64,000 nt of DNA from contig CM040444.1 of the NCBI GenBank assembly GCA_022749755.1, positions 12,796,274 through 12,860,273 on the forward strand, in the 5' to 3' direction. Position 1 is the stretch's first letter. Each line of letters begins with the position of its first letter. The stretch is from Azadirachta indica. Its lineage: Eukaryota > Streptophyta > Magnoliopsida > Sapindales > Meliaceae. The notes below the pieces were generated by a model. The model had not been told where the DNA came from. It saw nothing but the letters and a program-made list of their open reading frames with translations, and searched no databases. This document shows positions 1 to 11,693 of the stretch, piece after piece. Both the position numbers and the translations under genes were made by a program.

Positions 1-225
1 GAACAATCAGCGGTCTTTTATTTTACACAAAATATTACATCAATTATACACCGTTATATATAAACATATAACGATTAAAATTGTATCTGACCATATAATT
101 AAACCATAATTAATGCATCCATAATTAATACATATATCAGATGCAATCTCAATTGTTAGATTTATCGATATCTAGCGGTATACAATTGATATAAGATTTT
201 GTATAAAATAAAGGGACTGCTGATC

Positions 226-273
226 TCACTCTCACTCACTCACTCACTCTCTCTCTCTCTATATATATATATA
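226..273. repeat. CACT/CT/TA microsatellite
   Basis: Run of CACT units passing into (CT)n and then (AT)n. Simple sequence; no gene in the first 560 bases. Confidence 0.9.
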
Positions 274-280
274 AGGCCGT

Positions 281-557
281 CGCGTGGGTAGCAGATGGCG
301 GCAAAATTTTTCCTTTTCCGTTTCTTTTTTATATTTCGTTTTTAATTTTTTTCTCTTTATTATTTTATAATAATATTTTCGAGTATTGTTCAGTATTATT
401 AACCTCTACTTAACTTTTTTAAAAAATGAAATTTTGTTTAATGAACTTGATATAATTGAAGAAAACAAACATGTTACTCAAATTTATATATTTAAAACCA
501 TTCAAATTTCTCGGAAAAAAATACTAGTACATAGTTCATTAATATGTTAAGTTTAAA
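281..557. repeat. Duplicated PELPK-upstream sequence, left part
   Basis: The stretch from GGCCGTCGCGTGGGT to about 470 recurs, diverged, at about 16545-16740. The stretch from about 465, continuing after the foldback element at 1775-2020, recurs at about 14020-14380. Both matches lie upstream of or between PELPK loci, so this is an old copy of the cluster's duplicated flank. No coding sequence seen. Confidence 0.6.
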
Positions 558-566
558 GAATTTTAT

Positions 567-1765
567 AGAGATGATTTTACTTTGGTTCTCAATGTTTCAA
601 GAAATATTATTTTTATTTAATATATTTTATATGTTAGATAAAAATGTTCCTATTATTATTGAAAATCATCATTTCCATTTAAATTATTTAGGGCAATATT
701 ATTAAGGTCCTTGGCCAACTTTGAGCTATGTATTAGTGAGGTAGGATAATTTCAATTTACCCTAACTAATATTAATAGTCCTCTATCCAAATCTTAAATT
801 TATGAAAGTTGTCATTCTTCCCTATATGTTAACTTTCATCTTTGACAACTAAAAAGATGAAATTGTAATTTATAAATTTAAATTAATAAAAAATTAGGTT
901 TTTAATTTTTTCTTCTTCTTCCTTATTTTCATCCTCTATTTCTTTTTTTCTTCTTCTTCTTCTTCTTCTTCTTCTTCTTCTTTTTCCCTCGTCTCTTTCT
1001 CTTCTCATTTTTTTTTCCGATCAACAAGAGATTGAAATTGCCACGGCTATGAAATGTTGCTTGGGGCTAGTTTTAGTTTTGAAGCTTTTTTAGAGAAGAT
1101 TTTTTTATTTTGGAGTTTTTTCCGTTTTTGGTTCTTGTAAGTTTTAATCAATTTATTCCATTGCTAAGATTATGAAATTCATTTTGTTTTATAAGATTAT
1201 GAAATTGGTTTGATTTGAATAAGTTGGTTTCACTATGTATCACATTCTTTTATATTTAAATTAGAAAAGTCAAATAACTAATTTCATTTTTTTTTTAATC
1301 TCATTGCAATCTTTTCTTGATCAAAAAAATGAGGAGAGAAGAGATAGAGAAGAAGAAGAAGAAGAAGAAGAAGTAGAGAAAGATGAGGAAGAAGAAAAAA
1401 TAAAGAATTATTTTTTGTTAATTAAGTTTATAAAAATTATAATTTTGCCTTTTCAATTGTTAAAAATAAGGATGTTAAAAATAAGGATGAAAGTTAACGT
1501 GTGGGTGATGTGATAATTTTATAAATTTTAGGATTAAAATAAAATTTATTAATATTATGTGGGATAAATTAAAAATTATCTCATGTCATTGATGACTGAA
1601 ATTGACAAAAGTTTCTTCAAGGGACCTAAATAATATTGATTAATCGAAACAATTTGAAACTAAGCGATAATTTTTAATAATGTCAGGAACAATTTTATGT
1701 AATATATGAAATATACTAACTACAAAAAAATTTTAAAACATTAAAGACCAAAATGAAATTATTTT
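567..1765. mobile_element. Foldback (long-TIR) Mutator-like element, non-autonomous
   Basis: The ends are imperfect inverted repeats, and the inversion continues inward for roughly 470 bases on each side. For example, the (CTT)n tract near 945-982 mirrors the (GAA)n tract near 1350-1373, each with matching flanks. The element is bordered by a perfect 9-bp direct repeat, GAATTTTAT, at 558-566 and 1766-1774; 9 bp is the usual Mutator-superfamily target duplication. The diverged duplicate at about 14100-14140 runs straight across the junction and serves as an empty site. There is no transposase; short ORFs inside are low-complexity. The superfamily is inferred from structure. Confidence 0.7.
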
Positions 1766-2110
1766 GAATTTTATCCAATGAAGAGAAACTATATTTCATT
1801 GAATAATTGCATAAAGCATATTATAAATCTCATTTTATGAAGAATAATCGAGGATTAAAAAGAAATATTTGACTGTATATGATAAAATATAATTTTTTAT
1901 TTATATTAAATTCTTGCCATATGATTCGGCCAATATATTATGGGACGATTGTTTTCAATATATCTTAGCTGTGATTATTATTAGCGATGGTATAAGCTTG
2001 CTATTAGTGGTATGTTTGTAACTTAATTCTTAATGAATTTTATGTGCTAAAAACCTGAATATATAAAATAAAAATATAAACATGCTAGGCATTTAGTCTT
2101 AATGGATAAC

Positions 2111-2991
2111 TGTTAGAGCCTTAAATCTTGTGATGCGCAACATACTCAATGATGGCCTTGCATCAAGTTGATAAGTTGTGGGACTTACATAAGGCTGTGT
2201 GACAGGTCTCAACAAATTGAAATAAGGGTATGAGGCTACGTTGCGGAGAGTGACACTGAACACTTTGAGAAAGATTAGTGCTCTAGGAATGCTATAAGGA
2301 TAGCTAGAATCATTGATACGCACCCATTTGACCAGGAACATGGTTGTGAGCAAGAATGGTACAGGTAATAACAAGGCAGTAGTTAGGTTGTACAATGGAT
2401 GTTAATAATGAACTATACGAGTAAATACGGATGCGGGCTGTGAGCTACAAGACTCAAGGCAGTAGCGAGGGTATTTGGTAAGGCCTTAAACAGGATACAC
2501 TCGCTGGGATTGAGGCAAGGAAGACTTAAACTTGATGAAGTGTTAGGCAAGAACCAAGTCAAGATGACTTGGTTGGGCAGTTCCTTAGCTTAAGGGAAGT
2601 GGCACGCAAAGTGGCCTTAAAACTAATTCATTTGACTAGGGAAAATGTGTGATGATAGCATATGTGTGAGACATGTAGCCCTAGCAACTAGGGGTGTTGG
2701 TTACCTTTACATGTATATATATAGGGTAGTGAGAGTGTTAGAGATCATCAAATTAAGTTGAGTGAATCTTTAGCACAGTAAGCCATATACATTTGTAGTC
2801 TTTTCTTAAGAAAAATATAAAAAATTAAATAGAGTTTTTCCTTCGTAAATTTGTGGAAGCGAATTGTGTTTTCTTTCAAAGTGTAGAAAGTTTCGAGAGT
2901 TAAACCTTTATTGTGGAAGTGTGAAATTGCTGGCCAAAGTCATTTGGCACAAGCGCAATGTTACCGCATTAATAAAAAGTTTTTTGTGACA
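2111..2991 (+). repeat. 5' LTR of chromovirus Gypsy element
   Basis: Begins TGTTAGAGC and ends TTTGTGACA. It pairs with 8250-9150, which has the same order of motifs but clearly many substitutions and a longer TA tract. The five bases before it, ATAAC, are repeated exactly after the 3' LTR. Just inside is a primer-binding-site-like stretch, TTGTTATCAAAGC, resembling the plant initiator-Met tRNA complement. Confidence 0.9.
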
Positions 2992-3057
2992 ATTGTTATC
3001 AAAGCCCGGTTAGGCTCATTCATTCTATTTTTTACATTTCTTATTTTCTGCGCAAAT

Positions 3058-4325
3058 ATGTTGGGAGAGACATTGAAGGAAAGAGTAGGGCAGATGGAAA
3101 AAATTGTCGATTCCTTAGCACCTCATTTGAGTCTATTGACAATGCGATTAGAGCTCAACACTTCCAAAATTGCTAGCCTTTAGCAGGAGTTGAACGATTT
3201 TACCAATCTATTCGCGGAGAAGCTAAATGCATCCATAGAGAATGTGGGATCTTTGACATGAGCGTTAAAGCGTGTATCAATGATCTCGAAGGAGAGGTCA
3301 AGTTGCTGAAGCGAGCATTAAGTAACACTTCGACATAGATAGAGTTGGGTCCTTTGAAGATCAAAGTATTGGAACCTAAAGGTTTCAGCAGCTTACACAA
3401 GGTCAAGGAATTGGAGAACTTTATTTGGGACATGGAATAGTACTTTAAAGCGGCCTAGATACTTGAAGCGGAGCAAGTTAACATCACAAGCATGTATTTA
3501 GAGGGAGATGCGAAGTTGTGGTGGTGTACTCAACTTTAAGAGGATGCGAAAGTGCAGTGCGCTATTGTTCATACATGAGATTCATTGAAACGAGAGTTGA
3601 AGGCTAAGTTCTTACCTTGCCATACAGGGTAGCTTGCTAGGGAAAGTTTAAAGAGATTCAAGCACACGGGTTCTGTGTGTGAGTATATGAAGGCGTTCAA
3701 TTCGTTAATGCTTAACATCAAGAAGATGTCAGATGAAGATAAGCTCTTCAATTTCATTTTTGAATTATAGCCGTGGGCACAAATGAAGCTACAAAGGTAA
3801 GTGGTGAGAGACTTGCTTACTGTAATAACGGTGGCGAATAGCTTGGTGGACTATAAGTTTAGAATCACAATTGAACAAAAGATAAATGAGGGCAAAAAGA
3901 AGAAAGTTGGTTCTTTGAAGAATGATGGCCGAAAGAAATAATGAGAATTTAGTCGATCAAAGCCACCAAAACAAGAAAAGAAGGGCTTGGCATACTTCAT
4001 TTGTGATGGTCCATATAAGGCGAAAAAATGCCCAAAGTGCAGCAAGCTACATGCAATGGTTGCTGAAGAAGAAAATCCAAAAGCTGAGGAATGCATTCCG
4101 AAGCTTAAGCTTTTGCAGCAACAGTGTTGTAACGTGTTGCAAATTAACGAAAGTTATCGTTTATGTACATAAAAGTGCATGTAAATGGCATCGAGATTCG
4201 GGTAATAATAGACACTGGCACGACAAACAACTTCTTGGAAGTGCAGGAGGTGCACGCTTGGGATTGAATGTTAAGGGAGCGTCGTGTACCGTGCGGGCTA
4301 TAAATTCAGTGGATATTGTTGTCTA
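3058..4325 (+). pseudogene. Gypsy gag / protease remnant
   Basis: Starts after the 5' LTR with a reading frame beginning MLGETLKERV, a helical capsid-type N-terminus. Further on, at about 3987-4100, lies a zinc-knuckle-like block (CDG, then CPKC and a downstream Met-rich stretch) typical of the gag-protease junction in plant Gypsy elements. Around 4190-4230 a remnant resembling the aspartic protease motif (IDTGTT-like) is readable. Many stops break the frame, several being TAG where a Gln codon CAG would be expected, which fits decay of methylated CHG cytosines (inference). Not functional. Confidence 0.7.
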
Positions 4326-4769
4326 AGGAGTAGCTATAAGCTCTTTGAGAGTCAGGGATTTAAAAGATAAGGTACATTTCTCAGTTTTACCTTTCAAAGA
4401 TTTTGATTTAATTTTGAGGATCAAATTTTTTGTAGGCGTTATGGCATATATGATGCCACAAACGCAGAGTTTGTTAATTACGAGAAAAACTCTATAACTT
4501 GTATCTTGTGAGTTTTTAGAGAATGACAAATCAGAGCCATAATTGTAATTTGCTATTCAGTTTAACAAGGGGCTTAAGAAGTAGGATGTCATACATTGCA
4601 ACGCTTGCAAAGATCAAGCCAGACCAGATCGTGGAGGTGCTTGATGAGTATGCTGAAATGTTATATAAGTTTGTAGACATCATGCTACTTGAACTCCCTA
4701 AAGAGTTGCCCTCTAGGTGTGTTATTAATTACCACATTTAGTTAGAACTTGTCGAGAGACCACATGTGC

Positions 4770-6040
4770 AGGCTCCTTATTGAATATTGTGATCCGAGTT
4801 CGGAATTGCGGAGACAACTTAACGAGTTGCTAGATGTAGGGTACATTTAACCCTCAAAGGCTCTTTATTGTGCCCTGATTTTATTTCAGAAGAAGAAAGA
4901 TGGATCACTGCGAATGTGCGTAGATTGCCATGCACTTAACAAGGTTAAGGTAAAGAACCAATGGCCCATCCCCATTGTTAGTGATTTGTTCGATTAGTTG
5001 CATAGCGCTTACTATTTTACGAAAATTGATTTGGGGGTGGGTTATTGGCAAGTAAGGATCATTAAAGGCGACGAAGTGAAGACAACATGTATAATAAGAT
5101 ACGGTTTGTATGAATTTTTTATAATACCATCTGGATATATCAATGTACTTGCTATTTTCTGCAATCTCATAAATAATGTTTTCTACGAGTTTTTGGACAA
5201 GTTTGTTGTTGTTTATTTAGATGACATTGTGGTGTATAGTAAGAGTTTCAGAGATCGTCTCAAACACTTAAGGTATGTGTTCATGAAGCTGCAAGAGTAT
5301 AAGCTATACATCAAGAAAGAAAAATGTGAATTCTGTAGGTGAGAAATGCTATTTCTCAGCCATTGGTTGAGCTACGACAGTATTTGCATGGATAGAAGGA
5401 AAGTTAAGGCCATCCTTAACTGGACTGAACCCAAAAAGGTACCCGAACTTTGATCTTTTCTTGCTTTAGCTAACTATTATAGAAAATTCATTAAGAACTA
5501 CTCCAAAAGAGTTAGCGCACTCACTGATTTGTTGTGAAAAGATCGAAAGTGGGAATAGACCTTGGCATGCTAGTTGGCATTTGATGACATCAAAAGTGCA
5601 GTTGCTTCTAAGCCCATGCTCAAGTTATCAGATTTCAGTAAACCTTTTGAGGTCGATACGGATGCATTGGACAAGGTAATTAGTGGAGTGCTAGTGTAAG
5701 AAGGGCACCTGATTGCTTTCAAAAGTTAAAAGTTGAAGATTGTTGAGTAGTTGTATTCGACCCACGAAAAAGAGATGACAACAATAGTGTATTGCTGAGC
5801 AACATGGTGGCATTACCTCTTTGGGACGTTCTTCATGGTAGTAATAGATAATGTGGTGAATATATACTTTTGCTTACAGAAGAAATTATCTTTGAAACAA
5901 GCAAGATGGTAGGAATTTCTTGTTGCATTCGACTTCAAATAGGTATATAAGCCAAGGAGACAAAATACAGTGCGTATGCTCTTAGTAAAAAAGAGTCGAA
6001 GGCTATGTTGCGGCCCTAACTTCTGTGGTTTCAGACTTCA
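4770..6040 (+). pseudogene. Gypsy reverse transcriptase and RNase H remnant
   Basis: An open stretch at 4998-5342 carries the reverse transcriptase palm: FTKIDLGVGYWQVR, then the catalytic YLDDIVVYS with both aspartates, then the KCEFC end. Upstream, at about 4880-4990, are the fingers (KKKDGSLRMCVD-like). Downstream, with stops, come the thumb and an RNase H remnant at about 5630-6030 (FEVDTDA, then a THEKEM-like block). Stops and frameshifts throughout exclude a working enzyme. The domain order matches the plant Gypsy pol. Confidence 0.85.
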
Positions 6041-6129
6041 TTGACAAGGTGTGGTAGCATGTCGACGGTGACTCTACATACTGTTGACTTCACAACGAGA
6101 TTAAGGAAGGGCTTATTGTCACGTGCTGG

Positions 6130-7050
6130 AAACTGATGCGGAATTCCGGCTATATGCGGCACTTAAACAAACTGATTTACACTGCCCAAGTAAGCCTTAA
6201 TTAATCCCAAGATCAATTTGTGTGTGTGTGTTGTAAGAAATGGCAGTGAGTAATGTCAATTTGGTGCTCAAATTTAGGAGCAAAATGGAGAAGAAAAAGA
6301 ACCAACGTGAGAAGCAATTTGGAAGAGAGAAATACGTCCCCTTTCATTACATTTCACTATACAATATATATGTACAAATGGATAGCCAAGATTCACTCTA
6401 TACAGGCACTTTCAATGGCCAAGATTAATCACATTTACATAATTTACATGAAAATAAGAAAATATCTTACCTACCACCATTAAACATAAAATTGGGCTTA
6501 TTGGATCATATTCTAAGGAAACCAAGCTAAGCTACTAAACCAAGCCATGCTGTTCAGCTTGCCCTTTTTGATGTGCTTACTTGCCCAGTGCAAATGATGC
6601 TTCAAAGGTTGCTTTCAAAACCCACTGACTTGCTCAGTCTCGGTTGCCATGGTAAGAAGTCGGGCACGCTCCCGTCCCGCTCCGCTCACCCCCGAATGGC
6701 TCTTGAAAACTCATGACTGCTTGCGGGGGTACTGTTCACTACTATACTGTTCATCCGCGAGTGTAAGCTCTCCGTCGAGAGGGTAGGCGACTTCGAAACT
6801 TGGGCGCGCTTGTTCTGCGAGGAGCGCACTCTCGTGCTCTTGCGCTTTCGGCGATTCCGCTTCTGAATTGGCGGCACGTGACATCGTGCAGAGATATTGG
6901 CTGAAGATGGATTGATCTACGCACACAGAAGAAGGCTTTATATTCTGAGTGGTAGGGAACTTAGACGCACATTATTATGAGAGACATACGTACATTATTA
7001 AGTAGAAGAAGGCTCTATATTCTGACCTTCAATGGGGTAGGCATCTAGGG
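6130..7050. other. Unassigned block inside the Gypsy element, possibly nested
   Basis: Between the RNase H and integrase remnants there is more DNA than the family usually has, and 6650-6930 is noticeably richer in G+C than its surroundings. A short near-duplicate, AGAAGGCTYTATATTCTGA, occurs at about 6932 and 7005. I could not find terminal repeats or a target duplication, so whether it is a solo LTR, another insertion, or diverged pol is open. Confidence 0.4.
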
Positions 7051-7059
7051 TTGAATGGA

Positions 7060-8230
7060 TGATAGCGCTCCTGGAGCATTCTTATTATTAGCCAAAAATG
7101 GAAGAAGACATATGCTTATATGTCAAAACTTGTCTCATATGCCAACAAAACAAATTGGAGAAGTAAAGACTAGTAGGCCTATTGCAACCATTACTGAATT
7201 CGGAGAGACCGTGGTAATCAATCTCGATGGATTTCATCTCAGGCATGGCAAATACAAATGGGTAGAAATCATTGTTGGTGATAATGGACCACTTCACCAA
7301 ATATGCGATATTCATACTCGTACCTCACTCATGCACAACGGATATGGCAACATAATTGTTCTAAAGCATGTGGTGAAATATTTTGGGATTCCAGTAGACA
7401 TCATGAGCATAAAGATGCTTGCTTAATGGGTCGATTTTGGATGGCACTCTTCAACTTGATAAGGATTGAGTTAAAGTTTTCAACGGTTAATCATTCTCAA
7501 ACCCATGGGCAGACGAAGAGGGTGAATGCACTATTCGAGGAGTACTTGCAATACCATGTAACAGCCAACTAGAAAAATTGGGTAGATTTACTCAATGTAG
7601 CCCAATTTTGCTACAATATACATCGTTCCTTAGCAACGAGAATGAGTCTAGTAAAGTTAGTTTTAGAGCAGTAGCCACTTACTCCACACGAGGTGGCGAA
7701 ACAAGCTATTAGAGTAAAGTGCCCAGCAGCCAATATGTTTATACGAGACAAGCAAGAGTTGTTGGCTCAAGCATCAAATAGCTTGGACAAAGCATCTCGA
7801 CGAATGAAGAAGTATGTGTATGTTGGAAGAAGACCGTTAGAGTTTGACGTGGGTGACAAGGTGTTGCTCAAGCTTACACCCTAAATTTGGAAGAAAATTA
7901 GTAGTAAAAACTATATATCGACGACTAGTGTCAAAATATGATGGATCTTTTGAGGTTACGAAAAGAGTGGGGAGAGTAGCATACCAATTGAAGTTATCCG
8001 AACGGTTGAAGGTTCATCCCACATTTCATATAAGCTTTCTCAAGCCTTTCTATTAAAACTTGATTGATGGTGGGTGCCATTAAGCCAAGAGAACTCTTCC
8101 TATAATTTGGAAGCAATTTAGTTCAATGGAAGAACAGTAGCGAAGCAGATACTAGTTGGGAGCGAGATGTCATTTTATGGCAATTCGAGAAAGAGGTTAA
8201 GGCATACTTAAACACTCTTTTGAGTCGGGC
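7060..8230 (+). pseudogene. Gypsy integrase and chromodomain remnant
   Basis: Readable in alternating frames: part of the zinc-binding end (CLICQQNK-like), the integrase core (a MDFISG block and an MDHFTKYA-like block near 7210-7300), the third-acidic-residue region with TVNHSQTHGQTKRVNALFEE at about 7480-7545, then the GPY/F region ending HPTFHISFLKPFY at about 8010-8055. After it, at 8100-8220, is a chromodomain-like tail with the pattern W, then ERD, LWQFE. This supports a chromovirus. Multiple frameshifts and stops are present. Confidence 0.8.
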
Positions 8231-8249
8231 TCTTCTGGTAAAGGTGGTT

Positions 8250-8852
8250 TGTTAGAGCTTTAAATTTTGTGATATGCAACATACTCGATGATGGCATTGC
8301 ATCAAGTTGATAGGTTGCGGGATTTACACAGGGCTGCGTGACATGTCTCGGTAAATTGAGATAAAAGAATAAGGCTATGTTGTGGAGAGTGACGTTAAAC
8401 ACTTCGAGAAAGATTAGTGTTCTGGGAATGCTATGAGGATAGTCAGAATTATTGATACACACCTATCTGACCCAGAACATGGCTGTGAGCGGGAATGGTA
8501 TAGGCAACAATAAGGAAGTAGCTGGGCTGTGTAATAAGTGTCAATAATGAACTATACGGGTAAATACGGATACAAGCTGTGAGCTAGAAGACTCAAAACA
8601 GTATTGAAGGTATTCGGTAGCCCTAAATAGAGTGCACTTGTTGGGATTAAGGCAAAGAAGACTTGGTTTAAATAAGGTATTAAGCAAAGATCAAATAAAG
8701 ATGACTTGGTTGGGCAGTTCCTTGGCTTAAGGGAAGTGAGACACAAAGTGGCCTTAAGACTATTTCATTTTTTCATTTAACTAGGGGAATTGTATGATGG
8801 CAACATGTGTGTGAGACATGTGGCCCTAGCAACCAAGGGTATTGGTTACTTT

Positions 8853-8889
<37 letters not shown>

Positions 8890-9150
8890 GTGAGAGTGCT
8901 AGAGATCATCAAGTGAATTGAGTGAATCTTTAGCAAAGCAAGTCTTGTGCATTTATAGCCTTTTCTTAAGAGAAATATAAAAGTTGAAGAGAGTTTTTCC
9001 TTCGTAAATTTGTGCAAGCTAATTGTATTTTTTTTCAAAGTGCACAAAGTTTTAAGAGTTAAACCTTTATTGTGGAAGTGTGAAATTACTGACTGAAGTA
9101 ATTTGGCACAAGCGTAAGGTTGCCGTATCAAGAAAAAATCTTCTGTGACA
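8250..9150 (+). repeat. 3' LTR of chromovirus Gypsy element
   Basis: Starts TGTTAGAGC and ends TCTGTGACA, followed directly by the target duplication ATAAC. A purine/T-rich stretch just before it may be the polypurine tract. It contains a (TA)n run near 8859-8883 that is longer than in the 5' LTR. Reading frames in it are incidental. Confidence 0.9.
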
Positions 9151-9194
9151 ATAACCAGATCAATGATTAAAAATGATAACATCTGTCATAAATT

Positions 9195-9770
9195 CATTAT
9201 ATTCTTTATTCCATAATATGTTCGATCAATATTTGTTTGGTATAATAATTAATCAAACTTTAATTGATATATTATATGCTTTTTGAGAACTTAACCGTGA
9301 GAGATTATTGATCAAGTTTATGGTAAATTTGTAACCATTATACAAAAACCCAACTTTATTCCTGTGTTTCACAATTCAAAATCTCAATAAACTTAATTAT
9401 AAAATCATCTCTGCTGTTAAGTTGTTGCTGTTTGCTTTTTGTAGCAAATAAAATAATAGCCTAGTTTTTTCTGTTTTGCAGCAAAGAGAACTATAGTTTA
9501 CTACTACTTTTTGCTTGCTGTTTTGTGCTGTGTTTTTTGCTATTTCTAGATCTCAATTGTTGTTTATACTCTAAACTGTTGGTTTCTCTTGTATTCCTTT
9601 TTCTTCTATTTCAATAATATATTATTTTAATCAGAAAATTAAAAAAAATCATCTCGATCATCTTTTAATTGTTACCACTAGTGGTGGTCACTATCAAATA
9701 AATGTAAATACTAAAATTTTACTTCCATTTTTGGAATTTACTGTCACAGTTTATTATTTGTTGTGTGATT
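9195..9770. repeat. Duplicated flank shared with 17.8 kb and 14.4 kb
   Basis: About 9195-9400 is a diverged copy of 17780-18030 (shared ATATTTGTTTGGTA, then CTTTATTCCT and AATCTCAATAAA). About 9655-9775 matches 14390-14510 (shared TAATTGTTACCA and GTCACAGTTTATTATT). Non-coding; part of the PELPK cluster's duplicated units. Confidence 0.6.
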
Positions 9771-9774
9771 AGTA

Positions 9775-11185
9775 CAGTATATGCGCAATACTCGTAAGTG
9801 CACGGGATCATAACAAGTAATATATGATAAGTAAAATATCGTTCTTACGAGGAGTGTTAATCTAATAAGTATCGAAGGTAATTAATTTATAAATTTATTT
9901 GAAAAAATCGAGATAATTTGAGTAAGAAAGTAAAATCAACAAAAAATAACAAATTAATTAAAAAATTCAATTAATGAAAAAATCTAGGGCCAATGATTTC
10001 ATCTTAATTAGTTGCATTGAATTTTTCAATTGATGTTATTCTGATTTAATATTTGTATTGGTGGTTAATTATCCTAATTTATTCGACAATCTCTTAAGAT
10101 CAATCAAAACTAGTTCGCAACTAATAATTCACTATATTTTTATGTGAATTAAACTAAACGAAAGTATAATACAATTAATGATAATTTCCAATTAAACTAC
10201 ATAAATCATATTAATATATTTTTAACTAACATGCAATTTACGGTATTTATTACACGGTCTAAATATGATATTCACTTTTTAATTCATATCAATTCACATT
10301 TTATTCAAATACTGACCAAATATTTAAAAGTATTAATCATCATGATAAATATTCAATACAAGATATCAAATAAAAAATAACACAATATTAGAAAATAAAT
10401 GCTTTCAATAAATTAAATAATTGTTTTAGAAAATATGTAGAGCCGCACATGAATTAGAGTTGAAACTAATCATAAAAATTTGATAAGTAAATACATAATT
10501 TTAATCAACACAAAAATTATTTAATTCAAAATGAAATTAAAAAGAAAAAAAAATTAGATGTTGAGAACTTGAATCCACACCATTTAATGAGAATCTTCCA
10601 ATCTCTTGACGAAATTCTCTTTTTTTTATTGATTTTTTTCTCTTTCTATAACAAAATTCTTTTTTTTTCTCTCTCTAGAAATCCCATAAATTTTTTAAAA
10701 GTGGTTAAAAAAAACATAAAAATCTAGTGTATATCTAAATCTGCCTATCAAAATAAGATCTTAGTGGCGAGGCCACGCTATGATTGGTGCCAAGAGGCGG
10801 AATGGATGGCGCGAATCCTGCCTCCAAAAGGCAAATTATGTGATAAATTTTAATTAAACCCCTTATTTTTTATTCGTTTTAATTTAGGTATCTTTTTTGA
10901 TGTTTTTGCATTTTACTCTTTATTTACTTACATTTTGATCCCTAAAAACAAAACTTTATAGTTTTCACGAATGGTTAGCAAATTTGCTTTTATACTTCCT
11001 TTTCATATCTTTCACGTTAAAATACATGAACACTTACAAAATAAAACTAAATTCTTTAAAAAAAACTACGTAAAATAGATTAAATAACGTTAAGTATGTT
11101 ATTTGATAATAAATAATTTAATTATAATTATATAATAAAAATTAAAATATCATTATTCTTAATTTATCACACTTTATTCAAATCA
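9775..11185. mobile_element. 1.4-kb insertion of unclassified repeat in a PELPK upstream region
   Basis: The duplicated upstream flank is continuous at about 14500-14540 but interrupted here. The extra DNA begins near GTACAGTATATGCGCAATAC and includes GTAAGTGCACGGGATC and ACGAGGAGTG blocks that look like plant transposon ends. It has no coding sequence, and I could not define terminal repeats or a target duplication with certainty. Confidence 0.45.
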
Positions 11186-11560
11186 ATAAAGTTGGGATAT
11201 AATCATGTAATATAATTGATTTCTATCAAAGTCAAATAAACATAATGACTTATCTGTTATATTAGCATGACGTTATATGCATGCATATTATATTGCTTTC
11301 AATTATATCTATGAATAAAACAATGCATTTCTCGTTTTGCTTTTCATAAGTATGTTCACTAATATATGTAATCTTTTGACCCCTCTAAGTTATCATGTTA
11401 CACACGAAAATCTAGCAATCGTACCAAAACAATTAGATAATAATTAATTAATGGTAACGGTCAATCTGTCAATTGTTCAAATTTATATATACATGCAGAT
11501 TAGAGGTTGAACTAACAAGAAAAATCAATATATTTTATTGTATTTGTTCCCTTTGGTCTT

Positions 11561-11603
11561 CCCAACCCAAGCTGTTCTCCTCTTCACGCATCTATAAAAG
11601 GCC
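11561..11603 (+). promoter_or_regulatory. PELPK core promoter, copy 1
   Basis: Conserved block CCAACCCAAGCTGTTCTCCT followed by the TATA box TATAAAAG at 11593-11600, about 100 bases before the ATG. The same block, in the same order, precedes each PELPK copy in the window. Confidence 0.75.
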
Positions 11604-11693
11604 ACAAAAGATAGAAACTGTGCACAACCACGATATTCCTTTTCAACTTAATTAGTTATTGGTAATCCAGATCGAGCATCAATAGTTCCAACA

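Larger units (their letters stand above)
2111..9150 (+). mobile_element. Complete but decayed Ty3/Gypsy chromovirus retrotransposon
   Basis: A full-length LTR retrotransposon in structure: two LTRs of 881 and 901 bp, perfect 5-bp target duplication ATAAC (2106-2110 and 9151-9155), and gag, protease, reverse transcriptase, RNase H, integrase and chromodomain remnants in Gypsy order on the plus strand. Every domain is cut by stops and frameshifts, and the LTRs are well diverged, so the insertion is old and cannot encode its own proteins. About 0.9 kb near 6130-7050 does not fit the pol layout and may be a nested insertion. Confidence 0.9.

Noticed and set aside
1304..1513. Glu/Lys-rich 69-residue frame
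   Set aside because: A GAA-repeat arm of the foldback element; low complexity only.
3200..4096. Minus-strand frames within the chromovirus
   Set aside because: Shadows of the plus-strand gag remnant.
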